A stretch of DNA of 64,000 bases from Actinoplanes italicus (lineage in GTDB: Bacteria; Actinomycetota; Actinomycetes; Mycobacteriales; Micromonosporaceae), in contig NZ_PVMZ01000005.1 in NCBI RefSeq assembly GCF_003001815.1, positions 248,001-312,000 of the forward strand, given 5' to 3'. The notes under the pieces were generated by a model, which saw nothing but the letters and a program-made list of their open reading frames with translations, had not been told where the DNA came from and did not search any database. This document shows positions 47,107 to 55,593 of the stretch, piece after piece. The translations under genes and the position numbers were made by a program. Numbering within the stretch: the first letter of the stretch is position 1; each line of letters begins with the position of its first letter.

Positions 47107-47684
47107 CCACGCAGGATGAACGCGATGGTCTCGTCGACGCCCTGATCGAGCTGCTCCTGCGTGAAACCGCCGGTCAGGGCAAGAGCGGTCAAACCCTGAA
47201 GGGCCACCATCAGCGGTACGGCCTGACGCTCGACCGGCCCGGGCCGGACCTGCCCGCCGCGCTGCCCGGACTCGATCAGATCCGTGGCCAGATTCTTCAG
47301 CCGGTGGGTGGCGGCCACGAGCTCCGCCGTCGCGTCGGGATCGTGCTTGCGCCCGTACATCAGATCGAGAAGTGCGGTGTTGGTGATGGCGAAGTCGAGG
47401 TAGGTCCGCGCGAGGCCGGACAGCCGATCACCGAACGCCTCACCGGCACGCTCGAGGCTCGCGTCGAGCGCCGTGGTGAGGCGCTGGAAGCCCTCCAGCG
47501 CCAGCGCGTCGAGCAGCGCCTGTTTGGTCTTGAAGTGGCGGCTCGGCGCGGCCGGGCTGACCCCCGCCTCACGGGCCAGCTCCCGCAGCGACAGCTCGGC
47601 GGGACCCCGCTCGCGCAGGGTCTGCTCGGCCAGCGACAGCAGGGCGGCGCGGAGATCTCCGTGGTGGTAAGGCCGAGCTCTCAT
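47094..47684 (-). CDS. TetR-family regulator
   Basis: 196 aa. The N-terminal helix-turn-helix (ELSLRELAREAGVSPAAPSR HFKTKQ) is canonical. The C-terminal part (TetR_C-like, HRLKNLATDLIESGQRGGQV) should bind a small ligand. It is divergent from the MBL-fold gene, and the dyad between them is its probable operator. Confidence 0.9.
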   Translation of the reverse strand: MRARPYHHGDLRAALLSLAEQTLRERGPAELSLRELAREAGVSPAAPSRHFKTKQALLDALALEGFQRLTTALDASLERAGEAFGDRLSGLARTYLDFAITNTALLDLMYGRKHDPDATAELVAATHRLKNLATDLIESGQRGGQVRPGPVERQAVPLMVALQGLTALALTGGFTQEQLDQGVDETIAFILRGYAP

Positions 47685-47702
47685 GACGTCATCGTACCGG
47701 TG

Positions 47703-47739
47703 ATGTAGGCGACAAACACATTGTGGGCGTTGGCTACAT
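47703..47739. promoter_or_regulatory. 37-bp interrupted dyad, probable TetR operator
   Basis: ATGTAG (47703-47708) and CTACAT (47734-47739) are symmetric about position 47721, where CACA-T-TGTG (47717-47725) forms a second dyad with the same centre. It lies 18 bp from the TetR start and 86 bp from the MBL-fold start. Double concentric dyads suit a pair of TetR dimers. Confidence 0.5.
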
Positions 47740-47824
47740 TGTTATCACCGCTTACATTCGAGTCAGGCTTCAAGGTCCCGCCGACGCAGCCGATGAACGA
47801 CCCGACAGAAGGAGTCGCGCAGCC

Positions 47825-48871
47825 ATGGACAACCGGTTCAACATCGCCGCACAGATCGGCGGGAAGGCCACCGGCGCCCGCCGCGCCCGCGTCGAGGCCT
47901 CGCCCCAGTTCTCCGACGGGCGGTTCCGCAACAACGTGCCCACCAGCACCGGTATCTCGCTGTCGGCCGTCCCGCGGGTCGCCGCCGCCGCACTGACCGG
48001 CGGCCAGGCACGCCGCCCGCACCGGCCCGTCCCGCTCGCCGAGCCCGCTTCCGGCGACGCGCAGGGCCTGCACATCACGTGGTATGGCCACTCGACCGCC
48101 CTGATCGAGATCGAGGGCCACCGGGTCATGCTCGACCCGGTGTGGAGCGACCGCTGCTCACCGACCCCGCTGGCCGGCCCGCGCCGCCTGCACCGGCCGC
48201 CGGTCGGACTGCGTGACCTGCCGCCGCTGGACGCTGTCGTGATCTCACACGACCACTACGACCACCTCGACATGCCGACCATCCAGACCCTTGCCGACCT
48301 GCAGACCACGATGTTCGTCGTGCCGCTCGGCGTCGGTGCCCACCTGGAGCGCTGGGGCGTGCCGGAGTCCCGCATCACCGAGCTCGACTGGAACGAGTCG
48401 ACCCGGGTCGCCGGTCTCGAACTGGTCGCCACCCCGGCCCGGCACTTCTCCGGTCGCGGGTTCAGCCGTGACGAGACGCTCTGGGCCAGCTGGGTGATCA
48501 AGGGCCCGACCCGCCGCGTCTTCTACTCCGGCGACACCGGCTACTTCCCCGGCTTCGCCGAGATCGGCGCGGAGCACGGCCCGTTCGACGCCACGCTGGT
48601 GCAGATCGGGGCGTACGGCAACGACTGGGCCGACATCCACATGGTGCCCGAGGACGGCGTCGCCACCCACGTCGACGTCCACGGCGGCCTGATGATCCCC
48701 GTGCACTGGGCCACCTTCGACCTGGCCCCGCACCACTGGGCCGAGCCCGCCGACCGCACCTGGCGCGAGGCCAAGGCGCGCGACGTCCGGCTGGCCATCC
48801 CGCGCCCCGGCCAGCGGGTCGATGTGGACAGCCCGCCGGAGATCGACGCCTGGTGGCAGCACATCGCCTGA
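47825..48871 (+). CDS. Metallo-beta-lactamase-fold hydrolase (NAPE-PLD/UlaG-like)
   Basis: 348 aa from the ATG behind AAGGAG. THE metal site is SHDHYDHLD (HxHxDH), with further ligands in ARHFSGRG, SGDTGYF and PVHWATFD. WYGHSTALIEIEGHRVMLDP is typical of the branch that includes N-acylphosphatidylethanolamine phospholipase D and UlaG lactonase; C-terminal length favours the former group. The substrate is unproven. It is likely repressed by the divergent TetR protein. Confidence 0.88.
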   Translation: MDNRFNIAAQIGGKATGARRARVEASPQFSDGRFRNNVPTSTGISLSAVPRVAAAALTGGQARRPHRPVPLAEPASGDAQGLHITWYGHSTALIEIEGHRVMLDPVWSDRCSPTPLAGPRRLHRPPVGLRDLPPLDAVVISHDHYDHLDMPTIQTLADLQTTMFVVPLGVGAHLERWGVPESRITELDWNESTRVAGLELVATPARHFSGRGFSRDETLWASWVIKGPTRRVFYSGDTGYFPGFAEIGAEHGPFDATLVQIGAYGNDWADIHMVPEDGVATHVDVHGGLMIPVHWATFDLAPHHWAEPADRTWREAKARDVRLAIPRPGQRVDVDSPPEIDAWWQHIA

Positions 48872-48999
48872 GTGATTCAGGTCGCACTGTCCGACCGGGA
48901 GCACCCGAAGCACGGACACGCCCGGCAGCGGGTCAGCCCACCCGGGGTACCGGCTGAGCCGCGCGCCGGGCGAGGGCGGGCACGACGACGAGCGCGGCC

Positions 49000-49336
49000 T
49001 TACGCATCGGCCGGCGCCGACGATCGGCGGGTCAGGAAGGCCTCGATCCGGGTCGTCATCGACTGGCCGTCCGGGCTGACGCCGACCGACTCGGTGACGA
49101 GCCGGTGCGGCCGGTCGATCTCCAGGAACGTCTGGGTCTCCCGGAACAGCACGTCGGGGCCCCCACACGGCCGTCTGCCGGCCGCCGACGCGCAGGTCCA
49201 CGTCGATCTCCACGATCCCCGGCGTCTCGTCGAGGATCGTGAACCAGATCTTCTGCTTCTCGGCGTCGGTGCAGGCGTCGAAGACCTCCCCCGGCGTGGC
49301 CGGCAGCTGCCGCGCCATCCGCATCTCCAGCGTCAT
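49000..49336 (-). pseudogene. SRPBCC/AHSA1-type gene, frameshifted and truncated
   Basis: Starts with an ATG overlapping the ArsR stop (ATGA). LPATPGEVFDACTDAEKQKI and DLRVGGRQTAVWG are clear AHSA1-type SRPBCC sequence. At a GGGGGCCCC run (about 49155-49164) one extra base shifts the frame; the protein continues as DVLFRETQTFLEIDRPHRLV TESVG in the next frame and stops at 49000. Even with the shift repaired only ~110 of the usual ~150 residues exist, and the C-terminal helix is missing. ArsR-SRPBCC pairs are common; here the partner is broken. Confidence 0.75.
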
Positions 49337-49677
49337 TCGCCGGTTCCCTTCGAGTCGGTGCGCAGGGGGAAGTAGGCGTCGAGTCCGTCCAGGCGACGAC
49401 CCCAGAGCCGCTGGTAGAAGCTGATCCACGCCATCGCGTCGTCCAGCGGGGCGGCGCTGAGGCGGCACTGCCGGGTCCGGCCGACCTTCTCGGTGACGAC
49501 GAGACCGGCGTCCTCGAGGACCTGGACGTGCTTCTTCATTCCGGTCAGGGTCATCCCGGCGGGCTCGGTGAGCTCACCGACGGTGGCGGGGCCCTCGCCG
49601 AGCCGGATGAGGACTCCACGGCGGGTGGGGTCGGCCAGTGCGGCGAACACCCGATCCAGGACAGCTTGCTGAACCAT
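49333..49677 (-). CDS. ArsR-family winged-helix regulator
   Basis: 114 aa from the ATG at 49677. FAALADPTRRGVLIRLGEGP, then [20 protein letters not shown] as recognition helix and LVVTEKVGRTRQCRL as the wing. There are no metal-binding Cys pairs, so it belongs to the group that accompanies SRPBCC proteins. Its promoter region holds an inverted repeat overlapping the start, suggesting autorepression. Confidence 0.9.
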   Translation of the reverse strand: MVQQAVLDRVFAALADPTRRGVLIRLGEGPATVGELTEPAGMTLTGMKKHVQVLEDAGLVVTEKVGRTRQCRLSAAPLDDAMAWISFYQRLWGRRLDGLDAYFPLRTDSKGTGE

Positions 49678-49679
49678 GT

Positions 49680-49702
49680 GGTTCACCGTAGAACACTGAA
49701 CC
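49680..49702. promoter_or_regulatory. Inverted repeat at the ArsR start
   Basis: GGTTCA-N11-TGAACC, perfect 6-bp arms, begins 2 bp upstream of the ArsR start codon. It suits autoregulation by the ArsR protein. Confidence 0.5.
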
Positions 49703-49776
49703 GAAAAGTTCAACGTTGGCAAAGCTCCTGAAAACCGTTACGCCGCGACGGTCCGGATAGTCGGCATTGAGCGATA

Positions 49777-49790
49777 TGGGAGCGCTCCCG
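49777..49790. promoter_or_regulatory. CebR-like operator before the GH30 gene
   Basis: TGGGAGCGCTCCCG matches 13 of 14 bases of TGGGAGCGCTCCCA, the box bound by CebR, the cello-oligosaccharide-responsive LacI-family repressor of Streptomyces. It lies 47 bp before the GH30 start. This predicts induction by cellulose or mixed plant-wall breakdown products. Confidence 0.65.
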
Positions 49791-49837
49791 TAGCCTCGAG
49801 GCTCCCCCTGTTCTCATCCCCGACAGGAGAAATCCTC

Positions 49838-51517
49838 GTGCGAAAACCCCTGATCGGCGCTGGCGTCGCGCTGCTCGCCGCCACGGCGGCGGCCGTCGCG
49901 TTACCGGCCGGCGCCGAGGCCGCGGGCTGCGCGGTCAAGTACGCCGTCTCGTCGCAATGGCAGAGCGGCTTCAACGCCGACGTCACCGTCACCAACCTCG
50001 GCGACCCGTTGACCAGCTGGAACCTGACCTGGTCGTACGGCGCCGGGCAGACCGCCGGCCAAGCCTGGAACGCGACCGTGACCCAGAGCGGCGCGGCGGT
50101 CAGCGCCCGCAACGTCGCCTACAACGGCGCGGTGGCGACCAACGGCACCGTGTCGTTCGGGTTCACCGGCGCCTGGACCGGCAGCAACCCGTCCCCCACG
50201 AGCTTCGCGGTCAACGGAGTGGCCTGCACCGGCGGCACGACACCGCCGTCATCACCGCCTTCGTCGTCGCCGAGCACTGGTCCTGGCGCTACGCCGGACA
50301 TCACCGTGAACACAGCCACCAAGTACCAGCCGATCGACGGCTTCGGCGCGGCGGTCTCGATCTGGGGCAGCGCCTGGTCGACCGCGGAGACGCAGACGCT
50401 GGTCGGGCTCGGCAGCAACCAGCTGGGGCTGTCGATCGTGCGTACCGGGATCTCGCCCGTCTCCGGCGAATGGCCGACACAGGTCAACGCCTTGAAGACC
50501 GCCAAGTCGTACGGCTCCGGCGTCAAGATCCTCGCCTCGCCCTGGACCGCACCGGCCGCCTGGAAGACCAACAACAGCCGCGTCAACGGCGGCAAGCTCA
50601 AGACCGACTACTACGACGACTACGCCGGTCACCTCAACAACTACGTCCAGTACATGCGCGGCCAGGGAGTGACCGTCGACGTCACCTCCGTGCAGAACGA
50701 ACCCGACTGGCACCCCGACTACGACTCGATGGACTGGAGCGGCACCGAGCTGCGCAACTTCGTCCGAGACCAGGGCGCCAAGGTACAGAACACGAAACTG
50801 ATGGTCGCCGAGGCCGTGAACCTCAACTACGGCTACACCGACCCGACCCTCAACGACGCGACCGCCCGCAACAACATCGGCTACATCGGCGGCCACCTCT
50901 ACGGCACCGAGGACTCCGGCCGGCTCAAGAACTACCCGCTGGCCGACCAGAACGGCAAGCCGGTGTGGATGACCGAGTGGAACCTGCACGAGGCCGACGG
51001 CAGCGGCTCCAACATCTGGGGAAACCCGGCCAACCAGACCGTCTGGAACGAAACCCTCGACGACATCATGCGTACGGTCCACAAGTCGATGGAATCGAAC
51101 TGGAGCGCCTACATCTGGTGGTACGGCAAGCGGTACTACTCGTTCATCGGTGACGGCGAGTCCGCCTTCGGCACCACGGCCGGAGCACCGCTCAAGCGCG
51201 GCTACGCCTTCTCCCAGTACTCCAAGTACGTGCGCCCCGGATACCAGCGCGTCGCCCTGGCCAAGAGCACCAAGGCGTCACCGCTGGAGATCACCGCGTA
51301 CCAGGGCGGCGGCAAGACCACCCTGGTCATCCTCAACCGGTCGAACAGCGCCGTGAACAACGCCGTCGTCCAGGCCCCGCAGAACGTCAGCCGGGCCGAG
51401 CACTACGTGACCTCGATCAACGCGAACGCGGCCAGCCAGACCGCCAGCGTCAACGGCGGTCAGGTCACGGTGAACGTGCCGGCCCGCAGCATCTCGACGG
51501 TCGTGCTGACCCACTGA
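49838..51517 (+). CDS. Secreted CBM2 - GH30 glucuronoxylanase-like enzyme
   Basis: 559 aa from a GTG with AGGAGA upstream. Signal peptide 1-29; CBM2 about 30-130 with a Cys at each end and surface Trp (QWQSGFNADVTVTNLG, WNLTWSYGAGQ); a Pro/Ser/Thr linker; then the GH30 barrel from about 153. The acid/base Glu is 288 in SVQNEPDW and the nucleophile Glu is 380 in WMTEWNLHE. A GH30 side beta-domain closes the protein (TTLVILNRSNSAVNNAVV). The layout matches GH30 glucuronoxylanases or xylobiohydrolases; subfamily assignment needs alignment. A CebR-like box precedes it. Confidence 0.92.
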   Translation: MRKPLIGAGVALLAATAAAVALPAGAEAAGCAVKYAVSSQWQSGFNADVTVTNLGDPLTSWNLTWSYGAGQTAGQAWNATVTQSGAAVSARNVAYNGAVATNGTVSFGFTGAWTGSNPSPTSFAVNGVACTGGTTPPSSPPSSSPSTGPGATPDITVNTATKYQPIDGFGAAVSIWGSAWSTAETQTLVGLGSNQLGLSIVRTGISPVSGEWPTQVNALKTAKSYGSGVKILASPWTAPAAWKTNNSRVNGGKLKTDYYDDYAGHLNNYVQYMRGQGVTVDVTSVQNEPDWHPDYDSMDWSGTELRNFVRDQGAKVQNTKLMVAEAVNLNYGYTDPTLNDATARNNIGYIGGHLYGTEDSGRLKNYPLADQNGKPVWMTEWNLHEADGSGSNIWGNPANQTVWNETLDDIMRTVHKSMESNWSAYIWWYGKRYYSFIGDGESAFGTTAGAPLKRGYAFSQYSKYVRPGYQRVALAKSTKASPLEITAYQGGGKTTLVILNRSNSAVNNAVVQAPQNVSRAEHYVTSINANAASQTASVNGGQVTVNVPARSISTVVLTH

Positions 51518-51550
51518 CAGTGCCCCTCCGCCGCGTGAGACCCTTGCGCG

Positions 51551-52174
51551 GTGACATCACCCCAGCCCCGCCGCGGACGCGGACGACCCGGCCACGACCA
51601 GGCGGCCGTCCTCTCGACCGCGGTGGGGCTGTTCAACCGCAAGGGCTACGACGCCACGAGCATCGGCGACCTGGCCGCTGAGCTCGGCGTCACGAAGTCG
51701 GCCATCTACCACCACTTCGCCAGCAAGGAGGACCTGCTCCGGCTGGCCATGGACGACGCGCTCGACGAACTCACCATGGTCGTCTCCGCGGCCGTCAGCG
51801 ACACCGACGGCACCAGCGCGTACGAACGTCTGCGCGGCGTGGTGCGCCGCTCCGTCGAGGTGCTCGCCGCCCACCAGCCCGCCGTCACCCTGCTGCTGCG
51901 CGTCCGCGGCAACACGCCCGTCGAGGTGGAGGCCCTCAAGCGCCGCCGCTGGCTCGACGACCAGCTCGCCGGCCTGGTCCGGGCCGCGATCGCCGAGGGC
52001 GCCCTGCGCGACGACCTGTCCCCCGACCTGGTCAGCCGGCTGCTGTTCGGCATGGTGAACTCGCTCGTCGAGTGGTACCGCCCGTCGGGTGCCAACGACC
52101 CGGTCACGGTCGCCGACGCCGTCACCTCGATCGCCTTCGACGGACTGTCCCGGCGGCCTCAGCGCTCCCAGTAA
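51551..52174 (+). CDS. TetR-family regulator
   Basis: 207 aa from a GTG 33 nt after the GH30 stop. The helix-turn-helix region is YDATSIGDLAAELGVTKSAI, YHHFASKEDLL. The C-terminal half resembles regulators of acyl-CoA or phenylacetate catabolism (TetR_C pattern RRSVEVLAAHQPAVTLLLRV), and a paa cluster lies 9 kb away, but a link is only a suggestion. It overlaps the ankyrin-like gene by 16 bp at the 3' end. Confidence 0.9.
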   Translation: MTSPQPRRGRGRPGHDQAAVLSTAVGLFNRKGYDATSIGDLAAELGVTKSAIYHHFASKEDLLRLAMDDALDELTMVVSAAVSDTDGTSAYERLRGVVRRSVEVLAAHQPAVTLLLRVRGNTPVEVEALKRRRWLDDQLAGLVRAAIAEGALRDDLSPDLVSRLLFGMVNSLVEWYRPSGANDPVTVADAVTSIAFDGLSRRPQRSQ

Positions 52175-53157
52175 TTCCGGTCGGGCAGCAGCACCCACTG
52201 GTCGGCCGGCCCGGTGATGCATCGCGCGTCGGCCGGGCGCAGACCCGCGAACCCGCACGCGAAGGCCGGCGCCCGATGCCGGTACAGGTGACTGAGCAGC
52301 ACCAGCTCGCCGCCGTCGGAGTCCCAGGCCTCGCCGCCCGGATGCAGATCCCACTTGATCACCTTGCCGTCGCGGTAGACGCTGCCCTGGTTGCCGCTCT
52401 TCGGGTTGGCGTAGAGGCCGTAGGCGGCCGTCCCCGCCGACAGCAGCCGGCCCACCACCGGCGTCTGCGGCTGGTAACCCCACGGCTGCGTGACCACGCA
52501 GCCGCCCTCCACGTCGGTGAGGCCGACGAGCAACAGGTCGTCCACGTCGAACAACCACTTCCAGTCGTCCTCGTCGACGCCCGGCTCCCAGTCCTCATCG
52601 ACCTCGACGTCGTAGTGCGCGAGCAGCTCGTCCTCGCTCATCGCGGTGCCGCCGAGCCGGCGGATCGCCTCGGCCGCGTCGATCCCGGCCACCGCGAGCA
52701 GTCCGGTCCCGTCGTAGTACTCGACCCGCAGCGTCACGGCCAGATCGGCGGCCAGCTCCGCGGCCGCCCGTTCCTCCGCGGTCAGCTCCACACCCGGCGG
52801 GACGGCACCGAACAGTCCGGGTTCCGGGCCGGCCAGACTCAGCCGGCCCGGTGACCAGCCGGCCATCATCGGCCGCCACGGGTCCGCACCGGCCGCCACC
52901 AGCACGCGCGCGTTGTCGTACCGCCCGGAATCGACCGCCACCCACAGCGGCGACCGGCCGCCGACGAGAACGTCCACGTCACCGGCGGCCGCGGCCATCG
53001 CCCGCATCAGCTCCGGAGACCAGTGCTCCGCACCGGCGTGCAGCGGTGTCGTGTACCCGTGTACCAGCAGGCAGGGGTCGGCCCCCGCCGTCAGGCACGC
53101 CCGCGCCTGAGCCTCGCCGCCGCCACCCCACAGGGGCACACCGTCCCAACCGGTCAT
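52159..53157 (-). CDS. Ankyrin-repeat-like cytoplasmic protein
   Basis: 332 aa. The N-terminal third shows ankyrin spacing: ARACLTAGADPCLLVHGYTT PLHAGAEHW, then SPLWVAVDSGRYDNARVLVA AGADPW. The remainder is an acidic region (VDEDWEPGVDEDDWKWLF) and a Gly/Trp-rich end (LYRHRAPAFACGFAGLRPAD). No enzyme motif is seen; protein binding is likely. No signal peptide. Confidence 0.7.
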   Translation of the reverse strand: MTGWDGVPLWGGGGEAQARACLTAGADPCLLVHGYTTPLHAGAEHWSPELMRAMAAAAGDVDVLVGGRSPLWVAVDSGRYDNARVLVAAGADPWRPMMAGWSPGRLSLAGPEPGLFGAVPPGVELTAEERAAAELAADLAVTLRVEYYDGTGLLAVAGIDAAEAIRRLGGTAMSEDELLAHYDVEVDEDWEPGVDEDDWKWLFDVDDLLLVGLTDVEGGCVVTQPWGYQPQTPVVGRLLSAGTAAYGLYANPKSGNQGSVYRDGKVIKWDLHPGGEAWDSDGGELVLLSHLYRHRAPAFACGFAGLRPADARCITGPADQWVLLPDRNYWER

Positions 53158-53167
53158 CCGTCCGATG

Positions 53168-54100
53168 TTAGGCGGTGTCGCCGAGCCACTTCAGGATCGC
53201 CCGGTTCGTCTCCTCCGGCATCTCCTCCTGGATCCAATGACCACAATCAAGATCAACGACCTCCACATTCGGTACGAACTCCGCAAGGTTCGGTGACTTC
53301 GCGATCGTGTCCCGCTCGCCGTAGATCATGAGGGTGGGCTGGTTGATGACCGGCTCCACGTCCACCAGCAGGTGCCAGTTGCGGTCGAGGTTGCGATACC
53401 AGTTGACACCGCCCGTGAACCCGGACGACTCGAATGCGGCGACGAGGACGGCCAGTTCGTCGTCGCTCATCACCGGCTCACCGAGCGGCGTCCCGGCCCT
53501 GGCCAGATCGATCATCGCCATGCCCGGCCCAGGCTCGGCGGGCGGCAGGTTCTTCCGGTACAGGTTGCGCAGGAACCGGTCGGTGTTCTCGTCGAACACG
53601 GCGTCCGCGACGCCCGGCTGCCGGTTGAAGTGGACGAAGTAGAAGTCGCCGCCGAGGAACTCCTCCATGACCTCGATCCACGGCCTCTCCCCCCGCTCCT
53701 GATAGGGCAGGCTGAGGTTGATCACCCGGTTCACCCGCTTCGGATGCAGCAGGGTGAGTCCCCAGACGACGAACGCGCCCCAGTCATGACCGACGAAGGT
53801 GGCATCCTCGTACCCGTAGTGATCGAGAAGCCCGACGAGGTCGCCCGAAAGCTTCTCGATGTCGTAGTCGGTCACTTCGGCCGGACGCGACGAATTGCCG
53901 TAACCCCGCTGGTTCGGAACGATGACGTGATATCCCGCCGCGACGAGGGCGGGAATCTGGTGGCGCCAGGAGAAGGCGTGCTCGGGCCAGCCGTGACAGA
54001 GCACGATCGGCCTTCCCGCGTTCTCCCGGCCGGCTTCGAACACTTCGAGTTCCACACCGTTGACCGCAATCATGGTGGGCTCGGGGAAATGTGAGGTCAT
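53168..54100 (-). CDS. Alpha/beta hydrolase, epoxide-hydrolase-like
   Basis: 310 aa from the ATG at 54100 (M-T-S-H-F-P), chosen because an upstream ATG at 54130 falls in the operator. The oxyanion motif HGWPEHAFSW, nucleophile Asp in VGHDWGAFVVWG and catalytic His in DCGHWIQEEMPEE match epoxide hydrolases; the cap contains NWYRNLDRNW with a candidate activating Tyr. It is divergent from, and probably controlled by, the WYL regulator. Confidence 0.88.
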   Translation of the reverse strand: MTSHFPEPTMIAVNGVELEVFEAGRENAGRPIVLCHGWPEHAFSWRHQIPALVAAGYHVIVPNQRGYGNSSRPAEVTDYDIEKLSGDLVGLLDHYGYEDATFVGHDWGAFVVWGLTLLHPKRVNRVINLSLPYQERGERPWIEVMEEFLGGDFYFVHFNRQPGVADAVFDENTDRFLRNLYRKNLPPAEPGPGMAMIDLARAGTPLGEPVMSDDELAVLVAAFESSGFTGGVNWYRNLDRNWHLLVDVEPVINQPTLMIYGERDTIAKSPNLAEFVPNVEVVDLDCGHWIQEEMPEETNRAILKWLGDTA

Positions 54101-54119
54101 GGCGCCATGCTGCCGACCG

Positions 54120-54144
54120 AAACCGGTCATCCCCTGACCGGTTT
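54120..54144. promoter_or_regulatory. Perfect operator between epoxide hydrolase and WYL regulator
   Basis: AAACCGGTCA-N5-TGACCGGTTT, two perfect 10-bp arms in inverted orientation, lies 19 bp upstream of both start codons chosen for the two divergent genes (54100 and 54164). Its position shows that starts inside it would be wrong and points to shared control by the encoded WYL protein. Confidence 0.7.
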
Positions 54145-54163
54145 ACCTGGAAACGTTGCCGGG

Positions 54164-55111
54164 GTGCGAGCCGACCGACTGATGGCCATCCTGTTTCTGC
54201 TGCAACAGCGCGAACACGTGACGGCGGCAGACGTCGCCCGGGAGCTGGAGATCTCCGAACGCACCGCCCGTCGCGACCTCGACGCCCTGGCGATGGCCGG
54301 AGTGCCCCTGTACTCCGTGCAGGGACGGGGCGGCGGCTGGCGTCTGGTCGGCGGCGCCCGTACCGACCTCTCGGGTTTGACCGCGGGTGAGGCCCGCGCC
54401 CTCTTCCTGGTCGCCGGCCCGGCCTCGGCCGCGACCCCGGCCGTGAAAGCGGCTCTGCGCAAACTCGTCCAGGCCCTGCCGGAGCCCTTCCGGAGGCAGG
54501 CCCAAGCGGCGGCGTCGTCGCTGGTCATGGACCCGCAGCGGTGGGGATCGGATCAGGTCGAGCGCCGGTCGCCGCGCTTCCTCGACGAACTCCAGGACGC
54601 GGTGATCCACGGCGTCCAGGTGCGGCTCGGCTACATCGACAGCAAGGGCGCCGAAACCCGGAGAACCGTCCACCCGCTGGGCATCGTCGCCAAGGGCCCC
54701 GCGTGGTACCTCGTCGCCCACACCGAGACCGGCCGGCGGACCTTCCGGATCGACCGCGTGTCGTCGGTCGAGGCGACCGGCGATCCCGTGCACCGGCCCG
54801 GCGACTTCGACCTCGCCGGGAGCTGGCGCGAGATCGCCGACGAGGTCGACCGCAGACGGACACCACTCTCGATCCAGGCGGTGTGCGCGCCCGACGGGCT
54901 GAGCAGGCTCCGGATGATCCTCGGCAGCCGGCTCGAGGTGGGAGGCTCCAGGCCCGACGGCCGCATCGAGGTCGCGATCCGCGGCTACAACGAGTACGCG
55001 CTCGCAGGAGAACTCGCCGGCCTCGTCGAATGGCTCGAGGTCACCGGCCCGTCCGGGGTTCGAGACCGGATGGCCGCGATCGGCAGAGCACTCCTCGAAC
55101 GATACGGATGA
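54164..55111 (+). CDS. WYL-domain transcriptional regulator
   Basis: 315 aa from the GTG at 54164 (V-R-A-D-R-L); an ATG at 54107 would read through the operator. The helix-turn-helix (DRLMAILFLLQQREHVTAAD to ELEISERTARRDLDALAMAG) is DeoR/HTH_11-type. The WYL domain follows with GPAWYLVAHTETGRRTFRID and the C-terminal WCX extension. WYL proteins sense nucleic-acid-like or small ligands. It is divergent from an epoxide-hydrolase-like gene across the operator. Confidence 0.92.
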   Translation: MRADRLMAILFLLQQREHVTAADVARELEISERTARRDLDALAMAGVPLYSVQGRGGGWRLVGGARTDLSGLTAGEARALFLVAGPASAATPAVKAALRKLVQALPEPFRRQAQAAASSLVMDPQRWGSDQVERRSPRFLDELQDAVIHGVQVRLGYIDSKGAETRRTVHPLGIVAKGPAWYLVAHTETGRRTFRIDRVSSVEATGDPVHRPGDFDLAGSWREIADEVDRRRTPLSIQAVCAPDGLSRLRMILGSRLEVGGSRPDGRIEVAIRGYNEYALAGELAGLVEWLEVTGPSGVRDRMAAIGRALLERYG

Positions 55112-55351
55112 GATCGGCGGCAACCGCTGACGGGCTTTCACGCTCGGGGCGCAAGTCCGCTCAGGCGTGGAATCCGGCCGGCAAGGGCCGCAGCGGAATT
55201 CCGTGGCTGCTTTGAAGATCGCCGACGGCAGGGGTCCACGGACCAGCACTGCGTAACTTCACCGTCGTTGGCGGCGACGTCGGGAGCACACGTGAAGCCC
55301 GTGCGTGTGCCCTGTGAGTTGCGGGAAGTGCCCACAGAAAGGTGTCGGGCA

Positions 55352-55543
55352 ATGGGCGACTTCAGAATCAAGATCTTTCCTGGCCCTGGCAACGCCGGAC
55401 TCCCCTCCCTTTTGACCGTCCTGCTCCTCGTAGTGCTCACGATCGCCAATCCGGAAGGGATGGCCGAGGCCGTCAAAAGGACGGCCGTTTCGTTGTTCGA
55501 GCTTCTCGTCAACATCGTGAAGGCGATCTTCGGAGTCGACTGA
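55352..55543 (+). CDS. Small hydrophobic protein, 63 aa
   Basis: Starts at the ATG 55352, with AAAGG about 10 nt upstream; an open frame runs back to 55268 without a better start. It has one strong hydrophobic helix (SLLTVLLLVVLTIA) and a second amphipathic one (LFELLVNIVKAIFG). Peptides of this kind are membrane-associated; the function is unknown. Confidence 0.5.
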   Translation: MGDFRIKIFPGPGNAGLPSLLTVLLLVVLTIANPEGMAEAVKRTAVSLFELLVNIVKAIFGVD

Positions 55544-55593
55544 AGTGTGGCGACGGTCCGGGCGGGGTTGATTCGACACGCTAGCGTGTCATC

